A stretch of 6,577 nucleotides of DNA. It comes from Acidobacteriota bacterium. GTDB taxonomy: Bacteria; Acidobacteriota; Aminicenantia; UBA2199. Position 1 is the first letter of the stretch, and each line of letters starts with the position of its first letter. The translations under genes and the position numbers were made by a program. Below, one piece after another: positions 1 through 6,127 of this stretch. The notes under the pieces were generated by a model, which was given only the letters and a program-made list of their open reading frames with translations, did no database searches and was not told where the DNA came from. Location: NCBI GenBank assembly GCA_021817755.1, contig JAKAGC010000230.1, positions 1 to 6,577 on the forward strand. Direction: 5' to 3'.

Positions 1-281
1 AGTTCCCCTCTCCTGTAATCATCATTATCCATACTGGGTAGATCATCATGGATAAGAGAATAAGTATGGATACTCTCAATAGCACAGGCAATCTCCATAT
101 AATCCATGGGATTGTATTGAAATGCCTCGATTAATGTCAAAAAAAGCAACGGACGGAGTCGCTTTCCCTTTACCGATAATGCATAATGAACCGCTGCTTC
201 AAGTACACTCTTTTGAGGATTCAACTCTTTTATCAATGCTGCATCGATCCTCTTTGTCAGGTCCTTTATATATTCGATCAT
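1..281 (-). CDS. ispA: Polyprenyl diphosphate synthase (farnesyl/geranylgeranyl type), N-terminal part
   Basis: This is the first 93 codons of a trans-isoprenyl diphosphate synthase; the gene runs off the left edge. Family enzymes condense isopentenyl diphosphate with allylic diphosphates in the cytoplasm to make C15-C20 precursors for quinones and undecaprenyl carriers. Visible signatures are GKRLRP at residues 39-44, which binds diphosphate, and the first aspartate-rich motif DDLPSMD at 79-85, followed by NDDYRRGE. The four residues between the Asp pair and the last Asp are typical of bacterial type II farnesyl synthases, and Tyr74, five residues before the motif, matches E. coli IspA as I recall it. 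The ATG at 281 is chosen because AAGGA lies 6 bases upstream (288-292). The second aspartate-rich motif and the chain-length pocket lie outside the window, so the product length (C15 or C20) is not settled. The family call is firm; the symbol is less so. Confidence 0.93.
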   Translation of the reverse strand, partial: MIEYIKDLTKRIDAALIKELNPQKSVLEAAVHYALSVKGKRLRPLLFLTLIEAFQYNPMDYMEIACAIESIHTYSLIHDDLPSMDNDDYRRGE

Positions 282-342
282 CTTCTATCCTTCATTCGTT
301 TCAATATGACTTTTCATAATCAAAAATTAATACGAGACTTAT

Positions 343-371
343 TTTATATATTATTTTCGACTAAAATGCAA
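343..371 (-). promoter_or_regulatory. Candidate sigma70-type promoter for the polyprenyl synthase gene
   Basis: On the minus strand, TTGCAT (366-371) and TATAAA (343-348) are separated by exactly 17 bases. Transcription would start near 336, giving a leader of about 55 bases before the ATG at 281. The match is reasonable but the region is AT-rich, so chance similarity is possible. It would let this housekeeping gene be expressed independently of the LRR gene upstream. Confidence 0.35.
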
Positions 372-447
372 CCCATTCTACTACCTGAATAGGCGGCACA
401 AATCGTTAAATCCCCTACGGTGATATGTTTTATGCGACTAAAAGATT

Positions 448-478
448 AAAAAAAAGACCTCTTCCATATAATTGGAAT
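448..478 (-). terminator. Weak candidate terminator after the LRR protein gene
   Basis: Read on the minus strand, TTCCA and TGGAA (473-477 and 462-466) can pair around a 6-base loop. After a gap of about six bases a run of eight U residues follows (448-455). The position, 31 bases past the TAA at 509, suits an intrinsic terminator. The 5-bp AT-rich stem and the gap before the U run make it weak. Confidence 0.3.
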
Positions 479-508
479 TCATTTTATCAACGCTCTCCGA
501 AATAATGT

Positions 509-3500
509 TTACCGGGAAATCGTTATATTAATTTTTCTAATAGAAATTCGGGTCGTATCCTCATTATTCTCTTTCGTAATAAATTCAAGAGAATATTCAC
601 CTGAAAAACCCGGACCCGGTTGCCAGTAAAAAATCCCGTTGGATATATCGAGACTGGACCCCACAGGTAAAGGACTACATCGCTCCCCTATATTCATATA
701 ACCCGACATAGTACCGTTGGAGACTTTCCCGATATGTATCTCCACCCGATCCAGAGGGGAAAGAGTAACATGAAAAACATTTTCATGATCTGGATAAATT
801 GTCGATTTTTTGCCATCCAGTTTAAACCCTTTCAAAATGGAAATAGGTGAACTATTAACAGTGATAACGGAATTGGTATTATAAACCGACTGATAGCCAG
901 ACATATAAGAAGAATTCATCTCCTGACTTGACCGGTACGAATTGATAATGGAAAAATAACGGCTGCCAATACCTTCTTCATTTCCTGCATTATCTTTTAC
1001 TACCCAAGCTATCGTATGAATTCCATCCAGGTAACCTGTCGTATCTATATAGAAATAACCGGCAGCACCGTTGGAATTATTTAACCCAGGGAATAACCCT
1101 GCAATATCCTCACGATATTGATTATAAATAGGATGGCCCAGATATTTTCCATCGACCCATACATTTATCGTAGAGCCATTATATGGGATCATATTGGGTT
1201 GTGGAGCCAACACCCATCCATAGTTAACATAAGAGGTGCCTGATGCAAGCCCACCTTGTATGGGAGTATCGATTGCCCCAAAGGGATTTGTCGAATGAGT
1301 ATTATCACACACAATTGTTTTACTTCCCAATAAGGTTTCATTTCCGTATGAGTCGTTGGCATACGCATAAAACCGGTAAGTACCGTTTCCCATATTTGGT
1401 AAAAAATAAGACAATAACATATACCCCCAACCGGCTTTATAATTCATCGGATAATCAGGATAGAGTAATTCGATATCGGGACGTGCACCTTCTACAAGGA
1501 CCGCATCGCCTACATATTTAAGACCTTCACTCTCATCATCCACAGGGTCTCTATAAATCTTTACACTATCCACCCCCGTATCATCGATAGCCCACCCCGT
1601 AATAGCAATATTTCCATAAACAGATGCTCCTTCCTTAGGGGAATCGAAAGCACCCAGAGTCGGTAAATCATCTTTTGCATCTTTTACTTTAAGTTGTACG
1701 GTCAAAAATTGGGGTGAATTATCTGCATAAGTTGATGAAATAGATATAATGCCTTCATACTCCCCTATTGCAAGCCCTTCAGGGTTTACAGAGATATGAA
1801 GTAACGCCCCTCCACTTCCCAAATTTGGAGAAACCTGAAGCCATGCGGCATTGGAAGAAGCAGTCCATTTCAATATTCCTTCACCGTTATTGGTAATTAT
1901 AAGAGTCTGCTCACCAGGGATGACTTTTCCCACCTGGGCACCAAAATAGAGATTGGTTCTATTTATATAAATAGATGGCAATTTTCCATCACTTTTTACA
2001 ACCATTTGAACGGTAATCGCCTGTGGTGAATTCGAAGCATTTGTAGAACTCACTGTAACCAACCCATTATAGACGCCAGGTAATAACTTACTCGAATCCA
2101 CTGTAATTTTGACTTGCGAATCTCCCGTACCGGAAGTTGGAGACAATTTGCACCATGTACTGTTGCTAACGGCGTTCCACTCGATAATACCTCCACCACT
2201 ATTGGAAACATTAAAATTCCCTGAAACCTGCGATTTACTGCCATATAATACTTCAAATTCAAATTTCGTCGGATCAACCGTAAGTCTCGGTAATAGATTT
2301 AATATGGTGAAAATAGATTCACTATATTCGCTGTAAACTGTACCTTTATTTGCCGGATGGGCATCTGTCCAGGTTTTAACTTTAAAATAATAAGTTTTAC
2401 CATATTCCAGATTTTTTATGTCAAAGAATGAAATATTTTTCGAAGTTGTGGAACCACTCTTTAGCCAGTTTTCACTTTCATTGGCTCGATAATAAATTTC
2501 GTATCCCCCTGTTTCAGATTTAAATGAAATCGGGATCCAATTCACCCTGATCGATGTAGAAGAGGAAATAATTGTAAATAATCCAGTAGGAGCAACTGTT
2601 TGGGTGGTATCCCAACCTGGGTTTTTTTTATCCAGATAGGTTTTTACCGTTGAATCAGAGGAGTAAAGGGCATTATACGATAAAGAACACATAGGAAGTT
2701 GAACAACATTTGAAGGGATTTCGCCGGACAAAGAATTCGAATCCAGATAAAAGGAAGAATTTTTAGCATTAAATAACGTTGCTGGTATATTTCCTGTCAA
2801 CCTGTTTCGAGAAAGTTTGACTACTGCCGCAGTCGTACTTCCCAAACCCGAAGGTATCTCCCCTGATAAATCATTATCTGAAAGATCCATACTCTTGGAT
2901 ACTTTCATAGAACCCAGCAATTCAGGCAGAATTCCCGACAATTGATTATTTGCAAGAGAGAAATCCGCTGCTTTAATATTTAAAAGAGATTGTGGAATGG
3001 TTCCAGTAAGATCATTATTGGAAAGATCAAAACGATCGAGATAAATACCAGAGCTAATAGTTTCTAATTCGGACGGAATCGTTCCCGTGAGATTATTATC
3101 GGATAAATCGAAGATACTTAAAGAAGAAAAATTCCCAAAGGTCGAAGGAATACTCCCTGTTAAATCATTCCCTGACAGATCGAGTACCCCTAATTTCGTA
3201 AGATTTCCCAATTCTTTGGGTATCGATTCGGAAAATGAATTATCATTTAATCGAAGTGTTCTCAGTTCCTTTAATTTGGATAGTCCAACCGGAATAGAAC
3301 CCGATAAATTATTCCTGAATAGGTCAAGGTAAAATAGATTGGTTAAGTTTCCAAATTCGGAGGGTATGGGGCCTTCCAGACTGTTATTATTTAATCTAAG
3401 CTCAACCAATCCTGTAAGTTGACCCAATTCAGCCGGGATCGTTCCCGATAGGTTATTTTGCTGGAAATCCAGGATTCCCAGTTTCGTTAAATTCCCAAGA

Positions 3501-4387
3501 GTTGATGGTATAGAGCCAGAGAAGTTGTTTATCTGTAATCTCAACTCTGTAAGTTTGGAGAGATTCCCAATTTGGGGAGGGATATTGCCGGAAAAACGAT
3601 TTGCATTTAATCGAAGAGTTTGCAGATTCTCAAGATTCCCCAAATCTTGAGGGATACTACCACTCAATTGATTATATGAAACATCCAAGTTCATTAATCC
3701 GGCAAGATTCCCCAAAACCGGCGGAATGCCCCCACTTAACTCATTCCAATCCAGATATAGAGAACGTAACCTGGATAGGTTTCCCATTTCAACAGGGATA
3801 GCCCCGTTAAACTTATTGTTTTTTAGATTCAATTCTTCCAGCAGGGATAATTGCCCTATCTCTCCAGGAATCGATCCAGTTAATTCATTATTTCCCAGGG
3901 CAAGGCGCTTTAGACTTATAAGCTTACCCACCTGGGCAGGAATTGTACCTGAAAGCCGGTTCCAGGAAAGGTCAAGGGTTTGGAGTTGTGTAAGGATTTC
4001 CAGTTCAGAAGGTAATAACCCTGTCATCAGGTTATTATTAATTATAATGGAGGTAACATGATCATTTGTTACTGATATACCGAACCAGGTTCCTTCCGTT
4101 CCAATTTTTGAAAAACCATCCGGTTCAGGATTATTATCCTTCCACCCCGTATTGGTTTTCCAGTTATCTCCTTTGGTAGAATTGTATAAAGCAATTAGGG
4201 CTGCTCGCTCATGTGACGATATCGCGCCCCCTAACAGGCCAGTAAACTGTAAAGAAAAAAGGAGCAGCCCCAATGTCTTTATGAAAAATTTCGCTTTATG
4301 ATTATCTATATTTTTAAATGAATATCTCCAGTTAATAAAAATTCTAGTGTCGTTTATAAACTTAAAAAATTTTCGAAATGTTTTCAT
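509..4387 (-). CDS. Large secreted LRR / fibronectin III / BACON-like / Ig-like surface protein
   Basis: This 1,292-residue protein is probably exported and presumably binds proteins or glycans outside the cell; the ligand is unknown. Counting from the ATG at 4387, a basic N-region of about 34 residues precedes a hydrophobic segment at 35-55, with likely signal peptidase cleavage near GGA. An LRR N-terminal cap (60-108, ALYNSTKGDNW then TGW) leads into 19 plant-type repeats (109-566, NxLSGxIPxxLGNL). Next come a fibronectin III-like domain (about 597-696), two BACON-like domains (700-799 and 802-903), two Ig-like domains (908-1028 and 1034-1148) and a C-terminal beta domain (1173-1291) with FYWQPGPGFSG. 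I see no catalytic motif, LPxTG signal, C-terminal membrane helix or clear type IX sorting domain. An in-frame TTG at 4414 would add nine residues; neither start has an SD. Architecture is clear; function is inferred only as adhesion or binding. Confidence 0.92.
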   Translation of the reverse strand: MKTFRKFFKFINDTRIFINWRYSFKNIDNHKAKFFIKTLGLLLFSLQFTGLLGGAISSHERAALIALYNSTKGDNWKTNTGWKDNNPEPDGFSKIGTEGTWFGISVTNDHVTSIIINNNLMTGLLPSELEILTQLQTLDLSWNRLSGTIPAQVGKLISLKRLALGNNELTGSIPGEIGQLSLLEELNLKNNKFNGAIPVEMGNLSRLRSLYLDWNELSGGIPPVLGNLAGLMNLDVSYNQLSGSIPQDLGNLENLQTLRLNANRFSGNIPPQIGNLSKLTELRLQINNFSGSIPSTLGNLTKLGILDFQQNNLSGTIPAELGQLTGLVELRLNNNSLEGPIPSEFGNLTNLFYLDLFRNNLSGSIPVGLSKLKELRTLRLNDNSFSESIPKELGNLTKLGVLDLSGNDLTGSIPSTFGNFSSLSIFDLSDNNLTGTIPSELETISSGIYLDRFDLSNNDLTGTIPQSLLNIKAADFSLANNQLSGILPELLGSMKVSKSMDLSDNDLSGEIPSGLGSTTAAVVKLSRNRLTGNIPATLFNAKNSSFYLDSNSLSGEIPSNVVQLPMCSLSYNALYSSDSTVKTYLDKKNPGWDTTQTVAPTGLFTIISSSTSIRVNWIPISFKSETGGYEIYYRANESENWLKSGSTTSKNISFFDIKNLEYGKTYYFKVKTWTDAHPANKGTVYSEYSESIFTILNLLPRLTVDPTKFEFEVLYGSKSQVSGNFNVSNSGGGIIEWNAVSNSTWCKLSPTSGTGDSQVKITVDSSKLLPGVYNGLVTVSSTNASNSPQAITVQMVVKSDGKLPSIYINRTNLYFGAQVGKVIPGEQTLIITNNGEGILKWTASSNAAWLQVSPNLGSGGALLHISVNPEGLAIGEYEGIISISSTYADNSPQFLTVQLKVKDAKDDLPTLGAFDSPKEGASVYGNIAITGWAIDDTGVDSVKIYRDPVDDESEGLKYVGDAVLVEGARPDIELLYPDYPMNYKAGWGYMLLSYFLPNMGNGTYRFYAYANDSYGNETLLGSKTIVCDNTHSTNPFGAIDTPIQGGLASGTSYVNYGWVLAPQPNMIPYNGSTINVWVDGKYLGHPIYNQYREDIAGLFPGLNNSNGAAGYFYIDTTGYLDGIHTIAWVVKDNAGNEEGIGSRYFSIINSYRSSQEMNSSYMSGYQSVYNTNSVITVNSSPISILKGFKLDGKKSTIYPDHENVFHVTLSPLDRVEIHIGKVSNGTMSGYMNIGERCSPLPVGSSLDISNGIFYWQPGPGFSGEYSLEFITKENNEDTTRISIRKINITISR
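2690..4063 (-). repeat. Coding array of 19 plant-type leucine-rich repeats
   Basis: Within the large surface protein, the conserved Asn of the NxLSG motif recurs at residues 119, 143, 167 and so on to 431 (ATG numbering), exactly every 24 residues over 14 repeats. It then falls at 458, 481, 505, 528 and 551, so the last repeats are 27, 23, 24, 23 and 23 long. The consensus LxxLxLxxNxLSGxIPxxLGNL is the plant-specific LRR subclass, which builds a curved solenoid used for binding. The array closes with CSLSYNALYSSD, a typical bacterial LRR ending. At DNA level the 72-base units are well diverged, so this is an old expansion rather than a recent duplication. Confidence 0.9.
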
Positions 4388-4507
4388 ATGTATTAATAGC
4401 AATTCATATGCCAAAAAACAATATGCTATGCGAATGTGCGGAAACGCTTGATAATTAAAGAAATCAATAAAGTCAGTAAAAATTTTCCCCTTATACCTCT
4501 CATAAAC

Positions 4508-4580
4508 TGTTTATAAAAGACTATTAACCTTGTTTATAAATAATATTGATTTACATTTGATTATGACACGTGTTTATATT
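4508..4580. repeat. Three short direct repeats TGTTTATAWW upstream of the LRR gene
   Basis: TGTTTATAAA occurs at 4508-4517 and again at 4531-4540, and TGTTTATATT at 4571-4580. The first copy also overlaps a perfect small dyad, ATAAAC-T-GTTTAT (4502-4514). Spacings are 23 and 40 bases. In such AT-rich DNA they could be chance, or they could be binding sites for a regulator or nucleoid protein. Confidence 0.35.
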
Positions 4581-4601
4581 TCCCTATGTTTTCAAAATGA
4601 A
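4573..4601 (-). promoter_or_regulatory. Weak candidate promoter for the LRR protein gene
   Basis: On the minus strand, TTCATT (4596-4601) lies 17 bases upstream of TATAAA (4573-4578). The -10 is fair and the -35 is poor. It is favoured because an inverted repeat (4598-4616) overlaps its -35 element. The start site would be near 4566, about 180 bases ahead of the ATG at 4387. Confidence 0.25.
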
Positions 4602-4616
4602 CATAATTACTGTTCA
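4598..4616. promoter_or_regulatory. Operator-like inverted repeat TGAACA-N7-TGTTCA
   Basis: Perfect 6-base arms TGAACA (4598-4603) and TGTTCA (4611-4616) flank a 7-base spacer, a 19-base dyad of the size bound by dimeric helix-turn-helix regulators. It overlaps the -35 element of the candidate LRR promoter, where a bound protein could block or recruit RNA polymerase. The spacing does not fit the Bacillus-type LexA box, and no regulator gene lies nearby. The role is inferred from position only. Confidence 0.35.
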
Positions 4617-4656
4617 GAATTTAATACTTAGTATCCGGATTATTGAAATAATACTT

Positions 4657-4698
4657 AACCCATCGTTACCGGTAAACTGTTCCGGTAATCGATGGGTT
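4657..4698 (-). terminator. Strong stem-loop downstream of the lanthipeptide precursor
   Basis: AACCCATCGTTACCGG (4657-4672) pairs with 4682-4698 over 16 base pairs, with one bulged A and a 9-base loop. It starts 66 bases after the precursor stop codon and is the strongest hairpin I see in the window. It probably ends or stabilises the short precursor mRNA. The base of the stem is followed on the minus strand by AAGTATTATTT rather than a clean U run, so it is not a textbook intrinsic terminator. It could equally be an mRNA 3'-end protector. Confidence 0.6.
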
Positions 4699-4764
4699 CT
4701 GGAATTTTATCCTTAGAGATTGAAAAAAGTTAGAATTTAAAAACAAAATCCTTTAAAACCAATC

Positions 4765-4947
4765 TTAACAATACGGTTCATAGGTATTTGGCGTAATACA
4801 GTTAAGGATGCCTGTGGGGCAATAGTAGGTTTTACAGTTTTCGGTAGGTAGAGTTCCGCCTTTAATATCCAGCATTTGATTATCATTCAAAGCAGAGATA
4901 GTTTTTTTGTTTAAAGAGAGTTTTTTCGGTTGATTTTTGATTTTCAT
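4765..4947 (-). CDS. Class I lanthipeptide-type RiPP precursor peptide
   Basis: This is a 60-residue ribosomal natural-product precursor. The leader (1-31) carries KKLSLNKKTISAL and ends DIKGG, matching the LxLxKxTIxxL...IKGG leader seen in class I lanthipeptide precursors, known mainly from Bacteroidota. The 29-residue core has Cys at core positions 7, 12, 19 and 29 and Thr at 1, 4, 9, 14, 21 and 24, with no Ser. In this class a LanB dehydrates Thr/Ser, a LanC adds Cys to form thioether rings, and the leader is removed at Gly-Gly, often by a peptidase-containing ABC exporter. No such enzymes are in the window. The ATG at 4947 is chosen because GGAGG lies 11 bases upstream (4959-4963); the in-frame ATG at 4965 overlaps that SD and would separate the leader from it. 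The peptide has its own promoter and a following stem-loop. The precursor call is good; the modified product is not demonstrated. Confidence 0.82.
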   Translation of the reverse strand: MKIKNQPKKLSLNKKTISALNDNQMLDIKGGTLPTENCKTYYCPTGILNCITPNTYEPYC

Positions 4948-4958
4948 GGTAACATGAT

Positions 4959-4963
4959 CCTCC
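4959..4963 (-). promoter_or_regulatory. Ribosome binding site GGAGG deciding the precursor start
   Basis: GGAGG is the strongest SD in the window. It sits 11 bases before the ATG at 4947 and overlaps the alternative in-frame ATG at 4963-4965, so the shorter 60-residue form is the likely product. Confidence 0.75.
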
Positions 4964-5036
4964 ATTTTTTATTTGATATAAAATCTTTGGCCTGGATTTA
5001 ATATTATAATGTTGATTTGGATGATTCACATATTTT

Positions 5037-5065
5037 ATTATACACCCCGAAAAAACTAAATACAA
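5037..5065 (-). promoter_or_regulatory. Sigma70-type promoter for the lanthipeptide precursor
   Basis: On the minus strand, TTGTAT (5060-5065) is followed after exactly 17 bases by a perfect TATAAT (5037-5042). This is the best promoter match in the window. Transcription would begin near 5030 and give a leader of about 83 bases before the ATG at 4947. It allows the precursor to be made independently of the CsgG-like gene 185 bases upstream. Confidence 0.55.
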
Positions 5066-5132
5066 GTTACGATTATTTTAAAACCACAATCCTCATTATC
5101 AATATTAAAATTCGCATAAACAAGAAGATTCA

Positions 5133-6077
5133 TTATTTTGGTAAATCAACATTTCTAAATTGTATATTGAAATTTTTTTCACGTCTGGAATAACAAGCTA
5201 ATTCAAGCATTGCAAAATACTTAGCTTGAGCATCAATTTTTTCAAAGGTAACAGATGCAATTACCGGTACATTAGGGATTAATTGTGTTTCAGGAATTTC
5301 ACTTGAAGAATTACCAATTTTAGCCGATTTGGATAAATATTCATTTCCCAAATTATCATAGAGCCTCGAATATACTCCAAAGTGATTTAGCGAAAAATAG
5401 CATTCCTCCCTTTTATTCATTATTTTAAAATAAAAAATTATTTTTTTTCCCAATCGTTCGGATCTTTGTAATTCAATTATAAATCCTCCTGCATCAACAA
5501 TATGCCGCTCATCCGGCGAAAGATTTGTTTTATCTTTAATCGAATTCATATCTTTTCCATAATCTTCATCATTTGATAATAACGATTTAATTGCAGCTAC
5601 AATTGGAATATTCCCAACAGTACCACCTATAATTCTGGCCGTTTTAACATCCAAAATCTTCACCGTGATTCTAACACTATCGCTGAATATTGTCATAGCC
5701 CCTGTTATGAGTGCTTCAACACCTGCAATTTGACCCAATTTCTGGACTGAATCGGGTTCGATTAATCCAGTAGTCGCGAGTTTGTACTCTTTTATTAAGG
5801 TCTGAAGTTGATTTCTTTCAACAATTTCAAATCCCTCTTCAGTGCCTAACAAAGCCACTGATAATTCTTCTGCTATAAATCTTCCAAGTTTTGTCGGAGT
5901 TCCTTGTAAATCAGTAAAATCCACCACTGCGATTTTTGTTATCCCCGATTTTTTAATAAATTCTTTCAGTTTTAACGATATTTCTTTAATTTCTATCTCA
6001 TATCCCCAGCAACTAAAAGAGTATATTAAAATCAAAACCGTTACAGTAAGTATATTTCCCAACCTTCTAAATTTCAT
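5133..6077 (-). CDS. CsgG/FlgO-like envelope protein with C-terminal beta domain
   Basis: This 314-residue exported protein has a CsgG/FlgO-type domain. Residues 1-25 are a signal sequence (MKFRR, then a hydrophobic stretch); Cys23 could be lipidated only under a relaxed lipobox (SFSC), otherwise signal peptidase I cleaves near residue 25. Residues 48-155 show the family pattern: KIAVVDFTDLQG, GRFIAEELSVALL, FEIVERNQLQTLIKE, then LGQIAGVEALITGAMT and ITVKILDVKTARIIGG. Relatives include CsgG, the curli secretion pore, and FlgO, a flagellar outer-membrane protein. The CsgG transmembrane hairpins are not evident, so a pore is unlikely. Residues 196-314 form an extra beta-rich region resembling DUF4352-like Ig domains. 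The ATG at 6077 has AAGGA 7 bases upstream. It follows 6128-6577 by 50 bases, probably in one operon, and I see no clear terminator after it. The fold call is good; the role is unknown. Confidence 0.8.
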   Translation of the reverse strand: MKFRRLGNILTVTVLILIYSFSCWGYEIEIKEISLKLKEFIKKSGITKIAVVDFTDLQGTPTKLGRFIAEELSVALLGTEEGFEIVERNQLQTLIKEYKLATTGLIEPDSVQKLGQIAGVEALITGAMTIFSDSVRITVKILDVKTARIIGGTVGNIPIVAAIKSLLSNDEDYGKDMNSIKDKTNLSPDERHIVDAGGFIIELQRSERLGKKIIFYFKIMNKREECYFSLNHFGVYSRLYDNLGNEYLSKSAKIGNSSSEIPETQLIPNVPVIASVTFEKIDAQAKYFAMLELACYSRREKNFNIQFRNVDLPK

Positions 6078-6084
6078 TGGTGTT

Positions 6085-6089
6085 TCCTT
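6085..6089 (-). promoter_or_regulatory. Ribosome binding site for the CsgG-like gene
   Basis: AAGGA lies 7 bases before the ATG at 6077, in the 50-base gap after the upstream gene. It supports that start, and the short gap shows no promoter-like pair. Confidence 0.6.
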
Positions 6090-6127
6090 TTACCCGAATA
6101 ATTCAAATTTCCAATAAATAAATTTTA

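Larger units (their letters stand above)
4388..4764. other. Gene-free AT-rich intergenic region
   Basis: This 377-base stretch lies between the lanthipeptide precursor and the LRR gene, and I find no convincing coding frame on either strand. It holds a long stem-loop at the precursor end (4657-4698), an inverted repeat (4598-4616), a weak promoter candidate (4573-4601), an 8-bp palindrome ACACGTGT (4566-4573) and three copies of TGTTTATA (starting at 4508, 4531 and 4571). If the promoter is real, the LRR mRNA has a leader of about 180 bases. I see no recognisable riboswitch. Confidence 0.7.

Noticed and set aside
1243..1521. 92-codon open frame on the plus strand
   Set aside because: It lies wholly inside the Ig-like coding region of the LRR protein, its translation has no recognisable domain, and it has no convincing SD.
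3726..4061. 111-codon open frame on the plus strand
   Set aside because: It is an antisense shadow of the LRR array; its apparent repetition comes from the 72-base repeat on the other strand.
4388..4414. TTG start adding nine residues to the LRR protein
   Set aside because: A rare start codon without SD; the ATG at 4387 is in frame and gives a more basic signal N-region. It cannot be wholly excluded.
4440..4455. cre-like sequence GGAAACGCTT upstream of the LRR gene
   Set aside because: Only about 9 of 14 positions match the catabolite-response consensus and the palindrome is broken; nothing else suggests CcpA-type control.
5003..5008. Second TATAAT on the minus strand in the precursor leader region
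   Set aside because: No acceptable -35 lies 16-18 bases upstream (TGTGAA at best), and the site at 5037-5065 is clearly better.
4883..5065. 60-codon minus-strand frame overlapping the precursor leader
   Set aside because: It begins inside the -35 element of the precursor promoter, overlaps a well-supported gene in another frame, and has no SD or family features.
5066..5132. Intrinsic terminator after the CsgG-like gene
   Set aside because: I looked for a stem followed by a U run and found none that holds up, so read-through towards the precursor gene remains possible.
6009..6011. Classical lipoprotein cysteine (Cys23) in the CsgG-like protein
   Set aside because: The preceding residues SFS do not fit the usual L-A/S-G/A-C lipobox because of the Phe; only a relaxed, spirochaete-like rule would accept it.
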